Part shown: one piece after another, positions 21,005-29,453 of the stretch
How positions within the stretch are numbered: position 1 is the stretch's first letter
Layout: each line of letters opens with the position of its first letter
Source of the DNA: Leifsonia sp. ku-ls
GTDB taxonomy: Bacteria; Actinomycetota; Actinomycetes; Actinomycetales; Microbacteriaceae
DNA: 64,000 bases
Assembly (NCBI GenBank): GCA_003367665.1
Contig: QKXI01000004.1
Coordinates: forward strand, 186,001-250,000
Direction of reading: 5' to 3'
Notes under the pieces: generated by a model
Databases searched by the model: none
What the model was told of the DNA's origin: nothing
Seen by the model: the letters and a program-made list of their open reading frames with translations, nothing else
Translations under genes and position numbers: made by a program

Positions 21005-21010
21005 ATTATC
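21005..21010 (-). promoter_or_regulatory. -10 box for aroA
   Basis: GATAAT on the minus strand, 10 nt before the aroA ATG. No recognisable -35. Confidence 0.45.
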
Positions 21011-21140
21011 CGTGTTCCGACGCCCAGGAAGGATCAGACTGTGGCCGCTACCGCCGTGCTCGACGCCCCGCGCGTCCGTCCACGCCGGCCTGCCGTCCGC
21101 GCCCGGTCCCTCGTCGGGGGCGTTCATGGGGCGCCGGAAC

Positions 21141-21146
21141 TAGACT
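21141..21146 (+). promoter_or_regulatory. -10 box for leaderless sigH
   Basis: TAGACT ends 8 nt before the sigH ATG. This looks like a housekeeping -10 rather than a SigH-type GGAAC-N18-GTT promoter. Confidence 0.45.
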
Positions 21147-21154
21147 GGGCGCTG

Positions 21155-21766
21155 ATGAGCACCGAAACCGAGGACGTGGGCAGCCTCTTCGAGGAGCAGG
21201 CCCTCCCCTTCATGGATCAGCTGTACGCGGCTGCCCTGCGCATGACCAGGAACCCTTCCGACGCGCAGGACCTCGTGCAGGAGACCTTCGTGAAGGCGTA
21301 CGCCGCCTTCGGCCAGTTCCAGCAGGGCACCAACCTGAAGGCCTGGCTGTACCGGATCCTCACGAACACGTTCATCAACACCTATCGCAAGAAGCAGCGC
21401 GAGCCCTACCAGGGGACGATCGACGAGCTCGAGGACTGGCAGCTGGGGGGCGCGGAGTCCATGTCCTCGTCGTCGAGCCGCTCGGCCGAGGCCGAGGCGA
21501 TCGACCACCTGCCGGACAGCGCCGTCAAGGACGCGCTGCAGGCCATCCCGGAGGACTTCCGGCTGGCCGTGTACCTCGCCGATGTCGAGGGATTCTCCTA
21601 CCAGGAGATCGCCGACATCATGAAGACCCCGATCGGCACCGTGATGAGCCGCCTCCACCGCGGCCGTCGCATGCTTCGGGAGCTTCTGACCGACTATGCG
21701 CACGAGCGCGGTCTTTCCGCCGTCCAGGAGGGTCGCACCGTGCAGACCAGGGGAGCCAAGAAATGA
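21155..21766 (+). CDS. sigH: ECF sigma factor, SigH/SigR type
   Basis: A 203-residue ECF sigma factor of the SigR/SigH group, which turns on thiol-oxidative stress genes. Region 2 is seen in [17 protein letters not shown] and [19 protein letters not shown]; region 4 in [19 protein letters not shown] and [17 protein letters not shown]. The ATG at 21155 (MSTETED) was chosen because the frame runs on upstream without homology and a -10 box lies 8 nt before it. It overlaps the anti-sigma gene by 4 bp. The M. tuberculosis order aroA-sigH-anti-sigma is kept. Confidence 0.93.
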   Translation: MSTETEDVGSLFEEQALPFMDQLYAAALRMTRNPSDAQDLVQETFVKAYAAFGQFQQGTNLKAWLYRILTNTFINTYRKKQREPYQGTIDELEDWQLGGAESMSSSSSRSAEAEAIDHLPDSAVKDALQAIPEDFRLAVYLADVEGFSYQEIADIMKTPIGTVMSRLHRGRRMLRELLTDYAHERGLSAVQEGRTVQTRGAKK

Positions 21767-22008
21767 CGGACTGCGGCTGCGAGAAGGCGAAGGCCGAACT
21801 CGAGGAGTACCTGCGCAACGAGCTGTGCAGCGAGGATGCTGCCGACGTGCGCGAGCACCTGGCGAACTGCGCCGGATGCTCCGACGAGGCGCACCTCAAC
21901 GTCGTGCTCACCGAGGTGGTGCAGCGGGCGTGCAAGGAGACCGCGCCCGAGACGCTGCGCACCGAGGTGCTGATGCGCATCCGGTCCTTCCAGGCGACCG
22001 TCCACTGA
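21763..22008 (+). CDS. rsrA: Zinc-binding anti-sigma factor RsrA/RshA type
   Basis: An 81-residue anti-sigma factor. The zinc-associated anti-sigma motif H-x3-C-x2-C is H32, C36, C39; the protein has further cysteines at 4, 6, 22 and 56. In this family oxidation of the motif cysteines releases zinc and frees the sigma factor. The ATGA overlap with sigH fixes a coupled start and suggests near-equal synthesis of the pair. Confidence 0.93.
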   Translation: MTDCGCEKAKAELEEYLRNELCSEDAADVREHLANCAGCSDEAHLNVVLTEVVQRACKETAPETLRTEVLMRIRSFQATVH

Positions 22009-22027
22009 GCTGCCTCCGTCACACGGC

Positions 22028-22049
22028 GACGGGTCAGCGGAGACCCGTC
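22028..22049. terminator. Bidirectional terminator hairpin
   Basis: GACGGGTC / GACCCGTC with a 6-nt AGCGGA loop, between the convergent rsrA and GNAT genes. It overlaps the GNAT stop codon. Confidence 0.5.
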
Positions 22050-22509
22050 ACGGACGTGCTTGCGGCGTGACCGCGAGGCGCAGGTGGAGCAGGGGATAGG
22101 GGCGGCCGGCCTCGTCGGTCTCGCTGCGCCCGGCGACTTCGAACCCGTGGTGGGCGTAGAAGCCCGCGGCCTGCGGGTTCTGCTCGTTGACGTCGACCTG
22201 GGTCACGCCGTGTTCGGCCATCGCGTGGGCGAGAAGCGCTGACCCGATTCCCCGGCCTCGGTGCGCGGCGTCCACGAACAACATCTCGAGGCCGCCGTCG
22301 AGCGTGCCGGCGAAGCCGACCGGTCGGCCGTCGCTCTCGGCGACCGCCAGCGTGACGGCGGGGAAGTAGTCCGGCTGGAGGTGCGCCTCGATCCCGTCGC
22401 GGTCGGCCGGGTCGAGGAAGTCGTGGGTCGCGTCGACGGCGCTGCGCCAGATCGCCACCAGCGCGGGGTACTCCGCGGCGCCGAGCGAGGGACGGATGAC
22501 GACGGCCAT
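22048..22509 (-). CDS. GNAT family N-acetyltransferase
   Basis: A 153-residue acetyltransferase. The acetyl-CoA loop is HRGRGIGSALL at about residues 82-92, followed by VNEQNPQAAGFYAHHGFEVAGR, typical of motif B. It would transfer an acetyl group to an amine, but the substrate cannot be told from sequence. The family resembles small acetyltransferases such as YjaB. GGAGG directly touches the ATG and is too close to be a normal ribosome site, whereas a TAGGCT box lies 6 nt upstream. Confidence 0.88.
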   Translation of the reverse strand: MAVVIRPSLGAAEYPALVAIWRSAVDATHDFLDPADRDGIEAHLQPDYFPAVTLAVAESDGRPVGFAGTLDGGLEMLFVDAAHRGRGIGSALLAHAMAEHGVTQVDVNEQNPQAAGFYAHHGFEVAGRSETDEAGRPYPLLHLRLAVTPQARP

Positions 22510-22515
22510 CCTCCG

Positions 22516-22521
22516 AGCCTA
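22516..22521 (-). promoter_or_regulatory. -10 box for leaderless GNAT gene
   Basis: TAGGCT on the minus strand, 6 nt before the ATG at 22509. Confidence 0.45.
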
Positions 22522-22532
22522 GCGGCCGGGTC

Positions 22533-23309
22533 TCAGGCGGCGCTGCCGGAGCCGACCTCGTGGAGGAAGAACAGGCCGCCCAGGGGATCGGTGACCTGCG
22601 CGAACCGGCCGAACTCGCTGTCCCACGGGTCGCGGACGACGGTGCCGCCCAGCTCGACGACACGCTGCGACGCGGCGGCCGCGTCGGCGACGCCGAAGTA
22701 GACGACCCAGTGGGATGCGACGCCCGGCGGCAGCATCCCGTCGGCGTCGTACACGCCGCCCGAGGGCGACTCGGGCTCGCCGAATGTGACGTACCGGAAG
22801 TCGGCGGTGTCGCCGAGCACGTGGGTGCGCCAGCCGAAGACGCGCGTGTAGAAGTCGACCTGCGCCGAGTAGCTGCGGGCGTACAGCTCGTGCCATGACG
22901 CCGCACCGACGTCGGCGACGAGGTCGAAGCCGCGGTGGTCGGCCGGGTCCCACATCCCGATCACGGCGCCGCCCGGGTCGGTGACGACCGCGAGCGTCCC
23001 GGCCGAGCCGACCGCCTGCGCCGGGACGAGGACCTCGGCGCCGGCCGCGGTCGCGCCCCGCAGCGCCTGCTCGGCGTCGTCGACCAGCAGGTAGGTGAGC
23101 CAGGCGTCCGCCCCGACGTCGCCGAGACGGGGGCCGAGGCCGGCGACCGCCCTGCCGTCCCGCCGGAAGGTCACGTACTCGCCGCTGCTCGACTCCTCGG
23201 CCGTCCAGCCGAACAGCTGCTCGTAGAAGGCTCGGGCGCGCGGGACATCGGAGGCGAAGTAATCCACCCAGCAGGGCTCACCGAGGCGGTGACTCGTGAC
23301 GACGCTCAT
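22533..23309 (-). CDS. Two-domain VOC (glyoxalase/bleomycin-resistance) protein
   Basis: A 258-residue protein made of two vicinal-oxygen-chelate modules, roughly residues 8-122 and 134-250. Each has the beta-alpha-beta-beta-beta pattern and the family ending (DPGGAVIGMW and DPLGGLFFLHE). The opening WVDYFASDVPRARAFYEQLFGW is typical of actinobacterial glyoxalase-like proteins. The ligand is unknown. It is 23 bp upstream of the GNAT gene on the same strand. Confidence 0.88.
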   Translation of the reverse strand: MSVVTSHRLGEPCWVDYFASDVPRARAFYEQLFGWTAEESSSGEYVTFRRDGRAVAGLGPRLGDVGADAWLTYLLVDDAEQALRGATAAGAEVLVPAQAVGSAGTLAVVTDPGGAVIGMWDPADHRGFDLVADVGAASWHELYARSYSAQVDFYTRVFGWRTHVLGDTADFRYVTFGEPESPSGGVYDADGMLPPGVASHWVVYFGVADAAAASQRVVELGGTVVRDPWDSEFGRFAQVTDPLGGLFFLHEVGSGSAA

Positions 23310-23315
23310 GCGCTC

Positions 23316-23321
23316 AACCTA
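23316..23321 (-). promoter_or_regulatory. -10 box for leaderless VOC gene
   Basis: TAGGTT on the minus strand, 6 nt before the ATG at 23309. Confidence 0.45.
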
Positions 23322-23382
23322 CGCCGCCCCGCCGACGCCGCGCCAGCACCCGTGCGGGCTGTTCCCACCGGCGCATGCTCGC

Positions 23383-23388
23383 TAGCGT
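23383..23388 (+). promoter_or_regulatory. -10 box for leaderless FGE gene
   Basis: TAGCGT, 6 nt before the ATG at 23395. No Shine-Dalgarno is present. Confidence 0.45.
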
Positions 23389-23394
23389 GAGCGC

Positions 23395-24300
23395 ATGGGC
23401 GACATGGTGCGCATCCCCGGCGGACGGTTCCGAATGGGTTCTGCGGAGTTCTACCCGGACGAGCAACCGGTGCACGAACGGGAGGTCGCCGGCTTCCTGA
23501 TCGACCGCCACGCCGTGACGAACGCCGACTTCGCCGCCTTCGTCGAGGCCACGGGCTACGTCACCGTGGCCGAGCGCCCGCTCGACGCCGGCCTGTTCCC
23601 CGAGCTGCCGGAGGAGGATCTGCGCCCGGGCGCCATGGTGTTCACCGCCACCGCCGGCCCGGTCGACCTCACCGACTGGCGGCAGTGGTGGCGCTGGGAG
23701 CCGGGAGCGAGCTGGCGGCACCCCGAGGGTGTCGACTCGGGGATCGACGACCGCGGCGACCGTCCGGTCGTCCAGGTGGCGTACGAGGACGCGACGGCCT
23801 ACGCCGCCTGGGCGGGCAAGCGGCTGCCGACGGAGGCGGAACACGAGTACGCCGCGCGCGGCGGCGTCGACGGCGCCCGATTCGCGTGGGGCGACGAGCC
23901 GTACCCCGGCGGGGAGGCGCAGGCCAACTCGTGGATCGGACGGTTCCCGTGGGACAACCGCGGGCGCTTCGGCGCCACCACCGCGCCCGTCGGGTCGTAT
24001 CCGGCCAACGGGTACGGCCTGTTCGACATGATCGGCAACGTCTGGGAATGGACGAGCGACTACTACACGCCGCGCCACGTCATCCCGGGATCGAGCGCCC
24101 CGGAAGCGGGTGGGCGCACGAACCTGTTCGCGCCGACCAGCGCCGAGCCCGGTTCGCGCATCCCCCGCCGCGTGCTCAAGGGCGGGTCGTACCTGTGCAG
24201 TCCCGACTACTGCCTGCGGTTCCGCCCGGCGGCGCGCTCGCCGCAGGCGGAGGACACGGCGACGACGCACATCGGCTTCCGCTGCGCGGCGGACGGGTGA
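23395..24300 (+). CDS. Formylglycine-generating enzyme
   Basis: A 301-residue FGE-sulfatase-fold protein. True FGE oxidises a cysteine in a CxPxR motif of a sulfatase to formylglycine with O2 and copper. The copper-binding cysteine pair is kept: GGSYLCSPDYC gives C268 and C273, followed by RFRPAARSPQ. Other family blocks are FRMGS (12-16), RLPTEAEHEYAARGG (143-157) and GNVWEWTSDYY (214-224). No sulfatase or CxPxR target gene is in the window, so the substrate must lie elsewhere or be unusual. The cytosolic form lacks a signal peptide. Confidence 0.92.
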   Translation: MGDMVRIPGGRFRMGSAEFYPDEQPVHEREVAGFLIDRHAVTNADFAAFVEATGYVTVAERPLDAGLFPELPEEDLRPGAMVFTATAGPVDLTDWRQWWRWEPGASWRHPEGVDSGIDDRGDRPVVQVAYEDATAYAAWAGKRLPTEAEHEYAARGGVDGARFAWGDEPYPGGEAQANSWIGRFPWDNRGRFGATTAPVGSYPANGYGLFDMIGNVWEWTSDYYTPRHVIPGSSAPEAGGRTNLFAPTSAEPGSRIPRRVLKGGSYLCSPDYCLRFRPAARSPQAEDTATTHIGFRCAADG

Positions 24301-24330
24301 GCGGCGGGGACGCAACGTCCCTGGTGTGAC

Positions 24331-24462
24331 CTTTGGGTCTCTTTCCAGCTCAACGATTTCCGCCTGGAAACTGCGTACTTCGCGGTTGGTGACGTCCTCG
24401 ACGTTGTTCAGCGCTATCGGGAGCCCTTGAAGCCGGAGAAGAGTCGCAGGGCTTGTGTTCGT
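24331..24462 (-). pseudogene. Decayed 3' fragment of a kgd/sucA-type gene
   Basis: On the minus strand one frame reads LLRLQG, then PIALNNVEDVTN and SFQAEIVELERDPK. This lines up with the C-terminal part of 2-oxoglutarate dehydrogenase E1 (E. coli-type SucA has PLAVSSLEELANG and AIGEIDELDPK), and with [20 protein letters not shown] in the intact Kgd encoded 1.5 kb away. At DNA level 24385-24409 matches 25884-25908 at 23 of 25 bases in the same orientation and frame. The fragment has no start or extended frame. Confidence 0.55.
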
Positions 24463-24581
24463 CTCTTCGGCACAACGACAAGCCATAGCAGGGTGAGCAC
24501 CGCGACTGCCAGAACGAGGTAGCAGAGGACGCAAAGCGCGATGACGACGACGTCGAGCGGCGTCGGGATCAGAGGGTTCAT
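24414..24581 (-). CDS. Small membrane protein, 55 residues
   Basis: Starts at an ATG with GGGAG seven bases upstream and reads 55 codons to a TAG. The product begins MNPLIPTPLD and then has one or two hydrophobic helices (VVVIALCVLCYLVLAVAV and TLLWLVVV) followed by a basic tail (PKRRTQALR). The last 16 or so codons lie in the kgd remnant in another frame, so the gene may be a truncated membrane protein whose end was formed by the junction. Function unknown. Confidence 0.45.
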   Translation of the reverse strand: MNPLIPTPLDVVVIALCVLCYLVLAVAVLTLLWLVVVPKRRTQALRLFSGFKGSR

Positions 24582-24631
24582 GCTGTCGCTCCCAACATTT
24601 CCGTGGCCTCAATGGCTGCCATGGTAACACC

Positions 24632-24645
24632 TTCCAAAATTGGAA
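24632..24645. promoter_or_regulatory. Palindromic operator-like site
   Basis: TTCCAA-AA-TTGGAA lies between the divergent small membrane ORF and the secreted-protein gene. Its right half (24640-24645, TTGGAA) could also be the -35 of a promoter with TAATGG at 24664-24669. Confidence 0.4.
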
Positions 24646-24729
24646 TTTGCGTTCTGAATTTCTTAATGGGAAACTCCGAACATCAACGCAGCAGTTGATG
24701 AATCGATGATGATTCCGGAGCGAAATTCC

Positions 24730-25413
24730 ATGCGAAAGCCATACATCGCGTCCGTTGCCGCGCTCACTTGCGGCGTGCTCTTCTCCTCACTCGCCGCTCT
24801 TCCGGCCGCGGCATCGGAGAACCCCTCCAGCATCGGTGAAGAGTTTCGTGAGGGGCTGGAGAGTGCTGCCACCCGCGGGCTTCCTGACGCACCCGACGCG
24901 CTCCGCGAGTACGACAACCTCTCGGAGAGCGAACATGAGCAGTTCGACCGTGCTCTGGAGGCGCTTGCCTCTGGTGACGTTGACCCGGCTCAGGTGCCTG
25001 GCGTCGAGATCGTCACCGATTTCGGTTCCACGCATGTTTCGCCCGTCTCCTCTGATGGTCCACGCGCGTCGCTGGCCGCGGCAACCGCATCCTGGTCCGC
25101 CTACTGCACGCAGCGCGTCAGTCTCCTGGGCGTGGTGGTGACCGAGACTCGCGTGGATGCGGACTTCGACACTGGTGGAGGCAAAGTCACCGGGATTCGC
25201 AACCAGCGAGCGCGAGTCGTCACCAACTTCCAGCCGCTGACGACCGTCGACTTCAAGGAGATCAGGAAGGAGACAGGAACGATCGGAACCGTTCGAGCTC
25301 TCGTCCGAGTCGAGCGGGGGCCGATCAAGGGCCTGGGCTCTCAGACGGAGAACTGGCAGGCCCTGGCGGTCAACGGTTCGGGGAACGTCACGTCCTGCCG
25401 CTGGGGGTACTGA
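24730..25413 (+). CDS. Secreted protein of unknown function
   Basis: A 227-residue protein with a classical signal peptide: basic start MRKPYIAS, hydrophobic core and cleavage near AALPAAASEN (about residue 28). I do not recognise the mature part. It begins with an acidic helical segment (SESEHEQFDRALEALASG), then a beta-rich C-terminal region with two cysteines (in AYCTQR and TSCRWGY) that may form a disulfide. The ATG at 24730 was chosen over two upstream in-frame ATGs because GGAG lies 9 nt before it. Codon use is less GC-rich than in neighbouring genes, and the gene sits beside the kgd remnant, suggesting acquisition. Confidence 0.8.
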   Translation: MRKPYIASVAALTCGVLFSSLAALPAAASENPSSIGEEFREGLESAATRGLPDAPDALREYDNLSESEHEQFDRALEALASGDVDPAQVPGVEIVTDFGSTHVSPVSSDGPRASLAAATASWSAYCTQRVSLLGVVVTETRVDADFDTGGGKVTGIRNQRARVVTNFQPLTTVDFKEIRKETGTIGTVRALVRVERGPIKGLGSQTENWQALAVNGSGNVTSCRWGY

Positions 25414-25430
25414 TCCGGTTGCCAATAACG

Positions 25431-25463
25431 AAGAGCCCCGGTCCGTGTCGGACCGGGGCTCTT
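25431..25463. terminator. Bidirectional terminator
   Basis: Perfect 15-bp stem AAGAGCCCCGGTCCG / CGGACCGGGGCTCTT with a TGT loop. The A-rich and T-rich ends suit both directions. It serves the secreted-protein gene and the convergent kgd. Confidence 0.85.
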
Positions 25464-25481
25464 CACGTTGTGTCGCGCGCC

Positions 25482-28400
25482 CTACAGCGTCAACGCCCGC
25501 TGGATCAGCACCTGCTGCTCCTGCGCGTGCCGCTTCGCCGAGCCGGCGGCGGGCGACGCCGACGGCGGACGGGACACGACGCCGAGCGGGCGCGGGCCCA
25601 GCTTCGAGGTCTCCAGGATCATGTACGGCCAGGCGCCCTGGTTCTCCGGCTCGTCCTGCACCCAGACCAGCTCCGCGTTCGGGTAGGAGTCGACCACGGC
25701 CTTCAGCTCGGCTCCGGGCAGCGGGTAGTACTGCTCCACGCGCACCAGGGCGATCTCCGGGTTCGGGTTCTTCTCCAGCTCGTTCAGCAGGTCGTAGTAG
25801 AGCTTGCCGGCCATGAGGAGCACGCGCTTCACGGCGCCCTTGTCTTGCACGCGGGCGTCGTCGATCACCGGCTCGAAGCGGCCGTTGGTGAAGTCCTCGA
25901 CGTTGCTCGACGCGCCACGGAGTCGCAGCATCGCCTTCGGGGTGAAGACGACGAGCGGGCGCCGCGGCCGGGCGTAGGCCTGGCGGCGCAGCAGGTGGAA
26001 GTACGACGCCGGGGTGGACGGGCGCGCGACGGTCATGTTGTTCTCGGCGCACAGCTGCAGGTAGCGCTCGATGCGGGCGCTGGAGTGGTCCGGGCCCTGG
26101 CCCTCGTAGCCGTGGGGGAGGAGCAGGACGAGCGATGAACGCTGGCCCCACTTCTGCTCCGCCGAGGAGATGAACTCGTCGATGATGATCTGGGCGCCGT
26201 TGGCGAAGTCGCCGAACTGTGCCTCCCACAGCACGAGCGCGTCGGGGCGCTCGACCGAGTAGCCGTACTCGAAGCCCATCGCGGCGTACTCGCTCAGCAG
26301 CGAGTCGTAGATCCAGAACTTCGCCTGGTTGTCGCTCAGGTTCGCCAGCGGCAGCCACTCCTGGCCGTTGACCCGGTCGTGCAGCACCGCGTGGCGCTGC
26401 ACGAAGGTGCCGCGGCGCGAGTCCTGACCGGCGAGGCGCACCGGGGTGCCCTCGACCAGCAGCGAACCGAGGGCCAGCAGCTCGCCGAAGCCCCAGTCGA
26501 TCGCGCCGTTGCGGCTCATGTCGCCGCGCTTGGTCAGCAGCTGCTGCAGCTTCGGGTGCACCGTGAAGCCGGCCGGCGGGTTGTTGAACGCGTCGCCGAT
26601 CATGTGGATGACCTGCTCGCTCACCGCGGTGGTGTCCGGCTCGCCCACGTTGTCGTCCTGCGGCGTCGCCTCGAGGTCGCCGGCCTCCTGGGTCGGGATC
26701 GGCATCGAGTTGGTCTGCGCCGCGTGCGTCTCCATGAACGCGCGCTCCAGGCGGTCCTGGAAGTCGCGGTGCGCCTGCTCGTACTCCTCCTCGGTGATGT
26801 CGCCGCGGCCGACCAGCGCCTCGGTGTAGAGGCGGCGGACGGAGCGCTTCGCCTCAATGAGGCTGTACATCAGCGGCTGCGTCATCGACGGGTCGTCGCC
26901 CTCGTTGTGACCGCGGCGGCGGTAGCAGACGAGGTCGATCACGACGTCGCGCTTGAACTCCTGGCGGTACTCGAAGGCGAGCTCCGCGACACGGACGACG
27001 GCCTCCGGGTCGTCGCCGTTCACGTGGAAGATCGGCGCCTGGATGGTCTTGGCCACATCCGTCGAGTACACCGACGTGCGGGCCTCGCCCGGGGAGGTGG
27101 TGAACCCGACCTGGTTGTTGATGTTGACGTGGATGGTGCCGCCGGTGCGGTACGCCCGCAGCTGCGACATCTGCATCGTCTCGACGACGACGCCCTGGCC
27201 GGCCATGGCCGCGTCGCCGTGGATGAGGATCGGCAGCGTCAGGAACGTGCCGGCCGGACGGCGGTCCTGCTTGGCGCGGACGATGCCCTCCAGCACGCCG
27301 TCGACGGCCTCCAGGTGCGACGGGTTCGCCGCGAGGTAGACCGGGATCTCCTCGCCGCCCGCGCCCTTGAAGGTGCCCTCGGTGCCGAGGTGGTACTTCA
27401 CGTCGCCGGAGCCCTGAACCGTCTTCGGGTCCTGCGTGCCCTCGAACTCGCGGAAGATCTGCCCGTACGTCTTGCCGGCGATGTTCGTCAGCACGTTGAG
27501 ACGACCGCGGTGCGCCATGCCGATGGCGACCTCGTCGAGGCCGGACTCCGCCGCGCCCTGGATGATCGCGTCGAGCAGCGGGATGGTCGACTCGCCGCCC
27601 TCCAGGCTGAACCGCTTCTGGCCGACGTACTTGGTCTGCAGGAAGGTCTCGAACGCCTCCGCCTCGTTGAGCTTGCCGAGGATGCGCAGCTGCTCGTCGT
27701 GCGTCGGCTTCTCGTACGGGCGCTCCAGCTTGTCCTGGAACCACTTGCGCTGGGCCGGGTCCTGGATGTGCATGTACTCGATGCCGACCGTGCGGCAGTA
27801 CGAGTCGCGCAGCACGCCGAGGATGTCGCGCAGCTTCATCTTGCGCTTGTCGCCGCCGAACTGGCCGGTGACGAACTCGCGGTCGAGGTCCCAGAAGGTG
27901 AGGCCGTGGCTCTCGATCTCGAGGTCGGGGTGGGTGCGCTGCTTGTACTCGAGCGGGTCGATGTCGGCCATCAGGTGGCCGCGGACGCGGTACGAGTTGA
28001 TGAGCTCCTGCACGCGGGCGGTCTTGTCGACGGCGCTCGCGAGGTCGACCGAGATGTCCGGGTTCCAGTGGATCGGCATGTACGGGATGCGCAGCTCGGC
28101 GAAGATGTCCTCGTAGAAGTTGCGCTTGCCGATCAGCATCTCGTGCACGATCTTCAGGAACTCGCCGGAGCCGGCGCCCTGGATGACGCGGTGGTCGTAC
28201 GTGCTGGTGAGCGTGATGGTCTTGCCGATGGCGAGCCCGGCGAGCGTCTTCTCGCTGGAGCCCTGGAACTCGGCCGGGTACTCGAGGGCGCCGGCGCCGA
28301 TGATGCAGCCCTGGCCCTTCATCAGGCGGGGGACCGAGTGCACGGTGCCGATGCCGCCCGGGTTGGTGAGGGAGATGGTGGTGCCGGCGAAGTCGCTCGC

Positions 28401-29318
28401 CGCCAGCTTGTTGTTGCGGGCCTTGCTCACCAGCTCCTCGTACGCCGCGAGGTACTCGCCGAAGCGCATGGTGTCGGCGCGCTTGATGCTCGGCACGAGG
28501 AGGGCGCGCGTCCCGTCGGGCTTCGGCAGGTCGATCGCGATGCCGAGGTTGATGTGCGCGGGCGCGACCACCGAGGGCTTGCCGTCGACCTCGTCGTAGT
28601 AGACGTTCTGGCTCGGGAACTCCTTGAGCGCCTGGATCAGCGCCCAGCCGATCAGGTGCGTGAACGAGACCTTGCCGCCGCGGGCGCGCTTCAGGTGGTT
28701 GTTGATGACGATGCGGTTGTCGATCATCAGCTTCGCCGGGATGGTGCGGACGCTGGTCGCCGTCGGGACGGTGAGCGACGCGTCCATGTTCGTGGCGAGC
28801 GTCTTGGACATGCCCCGCAGCGGGGTGACCTTGTCCTCCTCCGCGGCGTCGACGGTCGCGTTGGGGGCGGTCACCGGCGCGTCGGCCGGGACCGGCTGCG
28901 GCTTCGGCGCGACAGAGGTGGTGCGCGCGACGGGCTGCTGGCCGATCACCGGGATGGGCGTGGTGACGGGCTTCGGCTCGTTCGGGTGCGGGGCGGGCGC
29001 GCCGCCCGCCGGGGGAGCCGGTGTCGTCGGCTCGGACGGGCTGGGGACGGTGGGCTCCGCCGGGCTCGGCGCGGTCGGCTCGGCCGGGGTCGGAACGGTC
29101 GGCTCCGCGGGGGTCGGCGCGGGCGTCTCATCCGGCGATGGGAGGGACTCGTCCTTCACCGCCGGGTGGTAGTTCTCCAGGATCGGCCACCACGACTTGT
29201 CGACCGAGTTCCTGTCCTGGACGAACTGCTCGTACAGTTCGTCCACGAGCCACTCGTTGGCTCCGAATTCGCCAGAGGACCCGTCCTCGGTTCCCACTCC
29301 GGTCAATTGGCTCGACAC
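25482..29318 (-). CDS. kgd: Multifunctional 2-oxoglutarate metabolism enzyme Kgd
   Basis: A 1,278-residue actinobacterial 2-oxoglutarate dehydrogenase/decarboxylase that feeds the TCA cycle. Residues 20-52 are the E1 N-terminal segment ([11 protein letters not shown]). A Pro-rich linker follows (67-112), then an E2-type acyltransferase domain (about 140-380) with its catalytic motif [13 protein letters not shown] and no lipoyl domain, then the E1 thiamine-diphosphate domains with GDAAMAGQG and HRGRLNVL. Lipoyl groups must come from a partner E2. The start is a GTG, giving the family N-terminus; a GGAGAGAG lies 13 nt upstream, farther than ideal. Confidence 0.96.
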   Translation of the reverse strand: MSSQLTGVGTEDGSSGEFGANEWLVDELYEQFVQDRNSVDKSWWPILENYHPAVKDESLPSPDETPAPTPAEPTVPTPAEPTAPSPAEPTVPSPSEPTTPAPPAGGAPAPHPNEPKPVTTPIPVIGQQPVARTTSVAPKPQPVPADAPVTAPNATVDAAEEDKVTPLRGMSKTLATNMDASLTVPTATSVRTIPAKLMIDNRIVINNHLKRARGGKVSFTHLIGWALIQALKEFPSQNVYYDEVDGKPSVVAPAHINLGIAIDLPKPDGTRALLVPSIKRADTMRFGEYLAAYEELVSKARNNKLAASDFAGTTISLTNPGGIGTVHSVPRLMKGQGCIIGAGALEYPAEFQGSSEKTLAGLAIGKTITLTSTYDHRVIQGAGSGEFLKIVHEMLIGKRNFYEDIFAELRIPYMPIHWNPDISVDLASAVDKTARVQELINSYRVRGHLMADIDPLEYKQRTHPDLEIESHGLTFWDLDREFVTGQFGGDKRKMKLRDILGVLRDSYCRTVGIEYMHIQDPAQRKWFQDKLERPYEKPTHDEQLRILGKLNEAEAFETFLQTKYVGQKRFSLEGGESTIPLLDAIIQGAAESGLDEVAIGMAHRGRLNVLTNIAGKTYGQIFREFEGTQDPKTVQGSGDVKYHLGTEGTFKGAGGEEIPVYLAANPSHLEAVDGVLEGIVRAKQDRRPAGTFLTLPILIHGDAAMAGQGVVVETMQMSQLRAYRTGGTIHVNINNQVGFTTSPGEARTSVYSTDVAKTIQAPIFHVNGDDPEAVVRVAELAFEYRQEFKRDVVIDLVCYRRRGHNEGDDPSMTQPLMYSLIEAKRSVRRLYTEALVGRGDITEEEYEQAHRDFQDRLERAFMETHAAQTNSMPIPTQEAGDLEATPQDDNVGEPDTTAVSEQVIHMIGDAFNNPPAGFTVHPKLQQLLTKRGDMSRNGAIDWGFGELLALGSLLVEGTPVRLAGQDSRRGTFVQRHAVLHDRVNGQEWLPLANLSDNQAKFWIYDSLLSEYAAMGFEYGYSVERPDALVLWEAQFGDFANGAQIIIDEFISSAEQKWGQRSSLVLLLPHGYEGQGPDHSSARIERYLQLCAENNMTVARPSTPASYFHLLRRQAYARPRRPLVVFTPKAMLRLRGASSNVEDFTNGRFEPVIDDARVQDKGAVKRVLLMAGKLYYDLLNELEKNPNPEIALVRVEQYYPLPGAELKAVVDSYPNAELVWVQDEPENQGAWPYMILETSKLGPRPLGVVSRPPSASPAAGSAKRHAQEQQVLIQRALTL
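29013..29120 (-). repeat. 24-bp tandem repeat in the Kgd linker
   Basis: Four to five imperfect copies of a 24-bp unit encode an eight-residue motif ([32 protein letters not shown]). They form the flexible linker between the N-terminal segment and the acyltransferase domain. Confidence 0.75.
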
Positions 29319-29453
29319 AGCCGATCGCCCACTCTCTCCGTTGATTTCTCGTGACCGAGCGGCTTCGGACCGCCCGCTTCCATCCGAGCATCAAGCCTAA
29401 TCCCATCGGCGGCCGGGTGCGGGCGCGAAGGTTCGCGGGATAGCGTTATTCCC

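Noticed and set aside
21130-21175. SigH autoregulated promoter (GGAAC-N18-GTT) before sigH
   Set aside because: GGAAC is present at 21136 but no GTT follows at the right distance; a housekeeping-like TAGACT fits better.
18493-22008. 1,171-codon plus-strand frame across bcp, rsgA, aroA and sigH-rsrA
   Set aside because: Only its last 81 codons are real (rsrA). The rest is antisense to recognised genes.
26379-29354. 991-codon plus-strand frame opposite kgd
   Set aside because: The composition (Arg, Val, Ala, Asp, Leu strings) is typical of antisense GC-rich shadows; kgd has clear domains.
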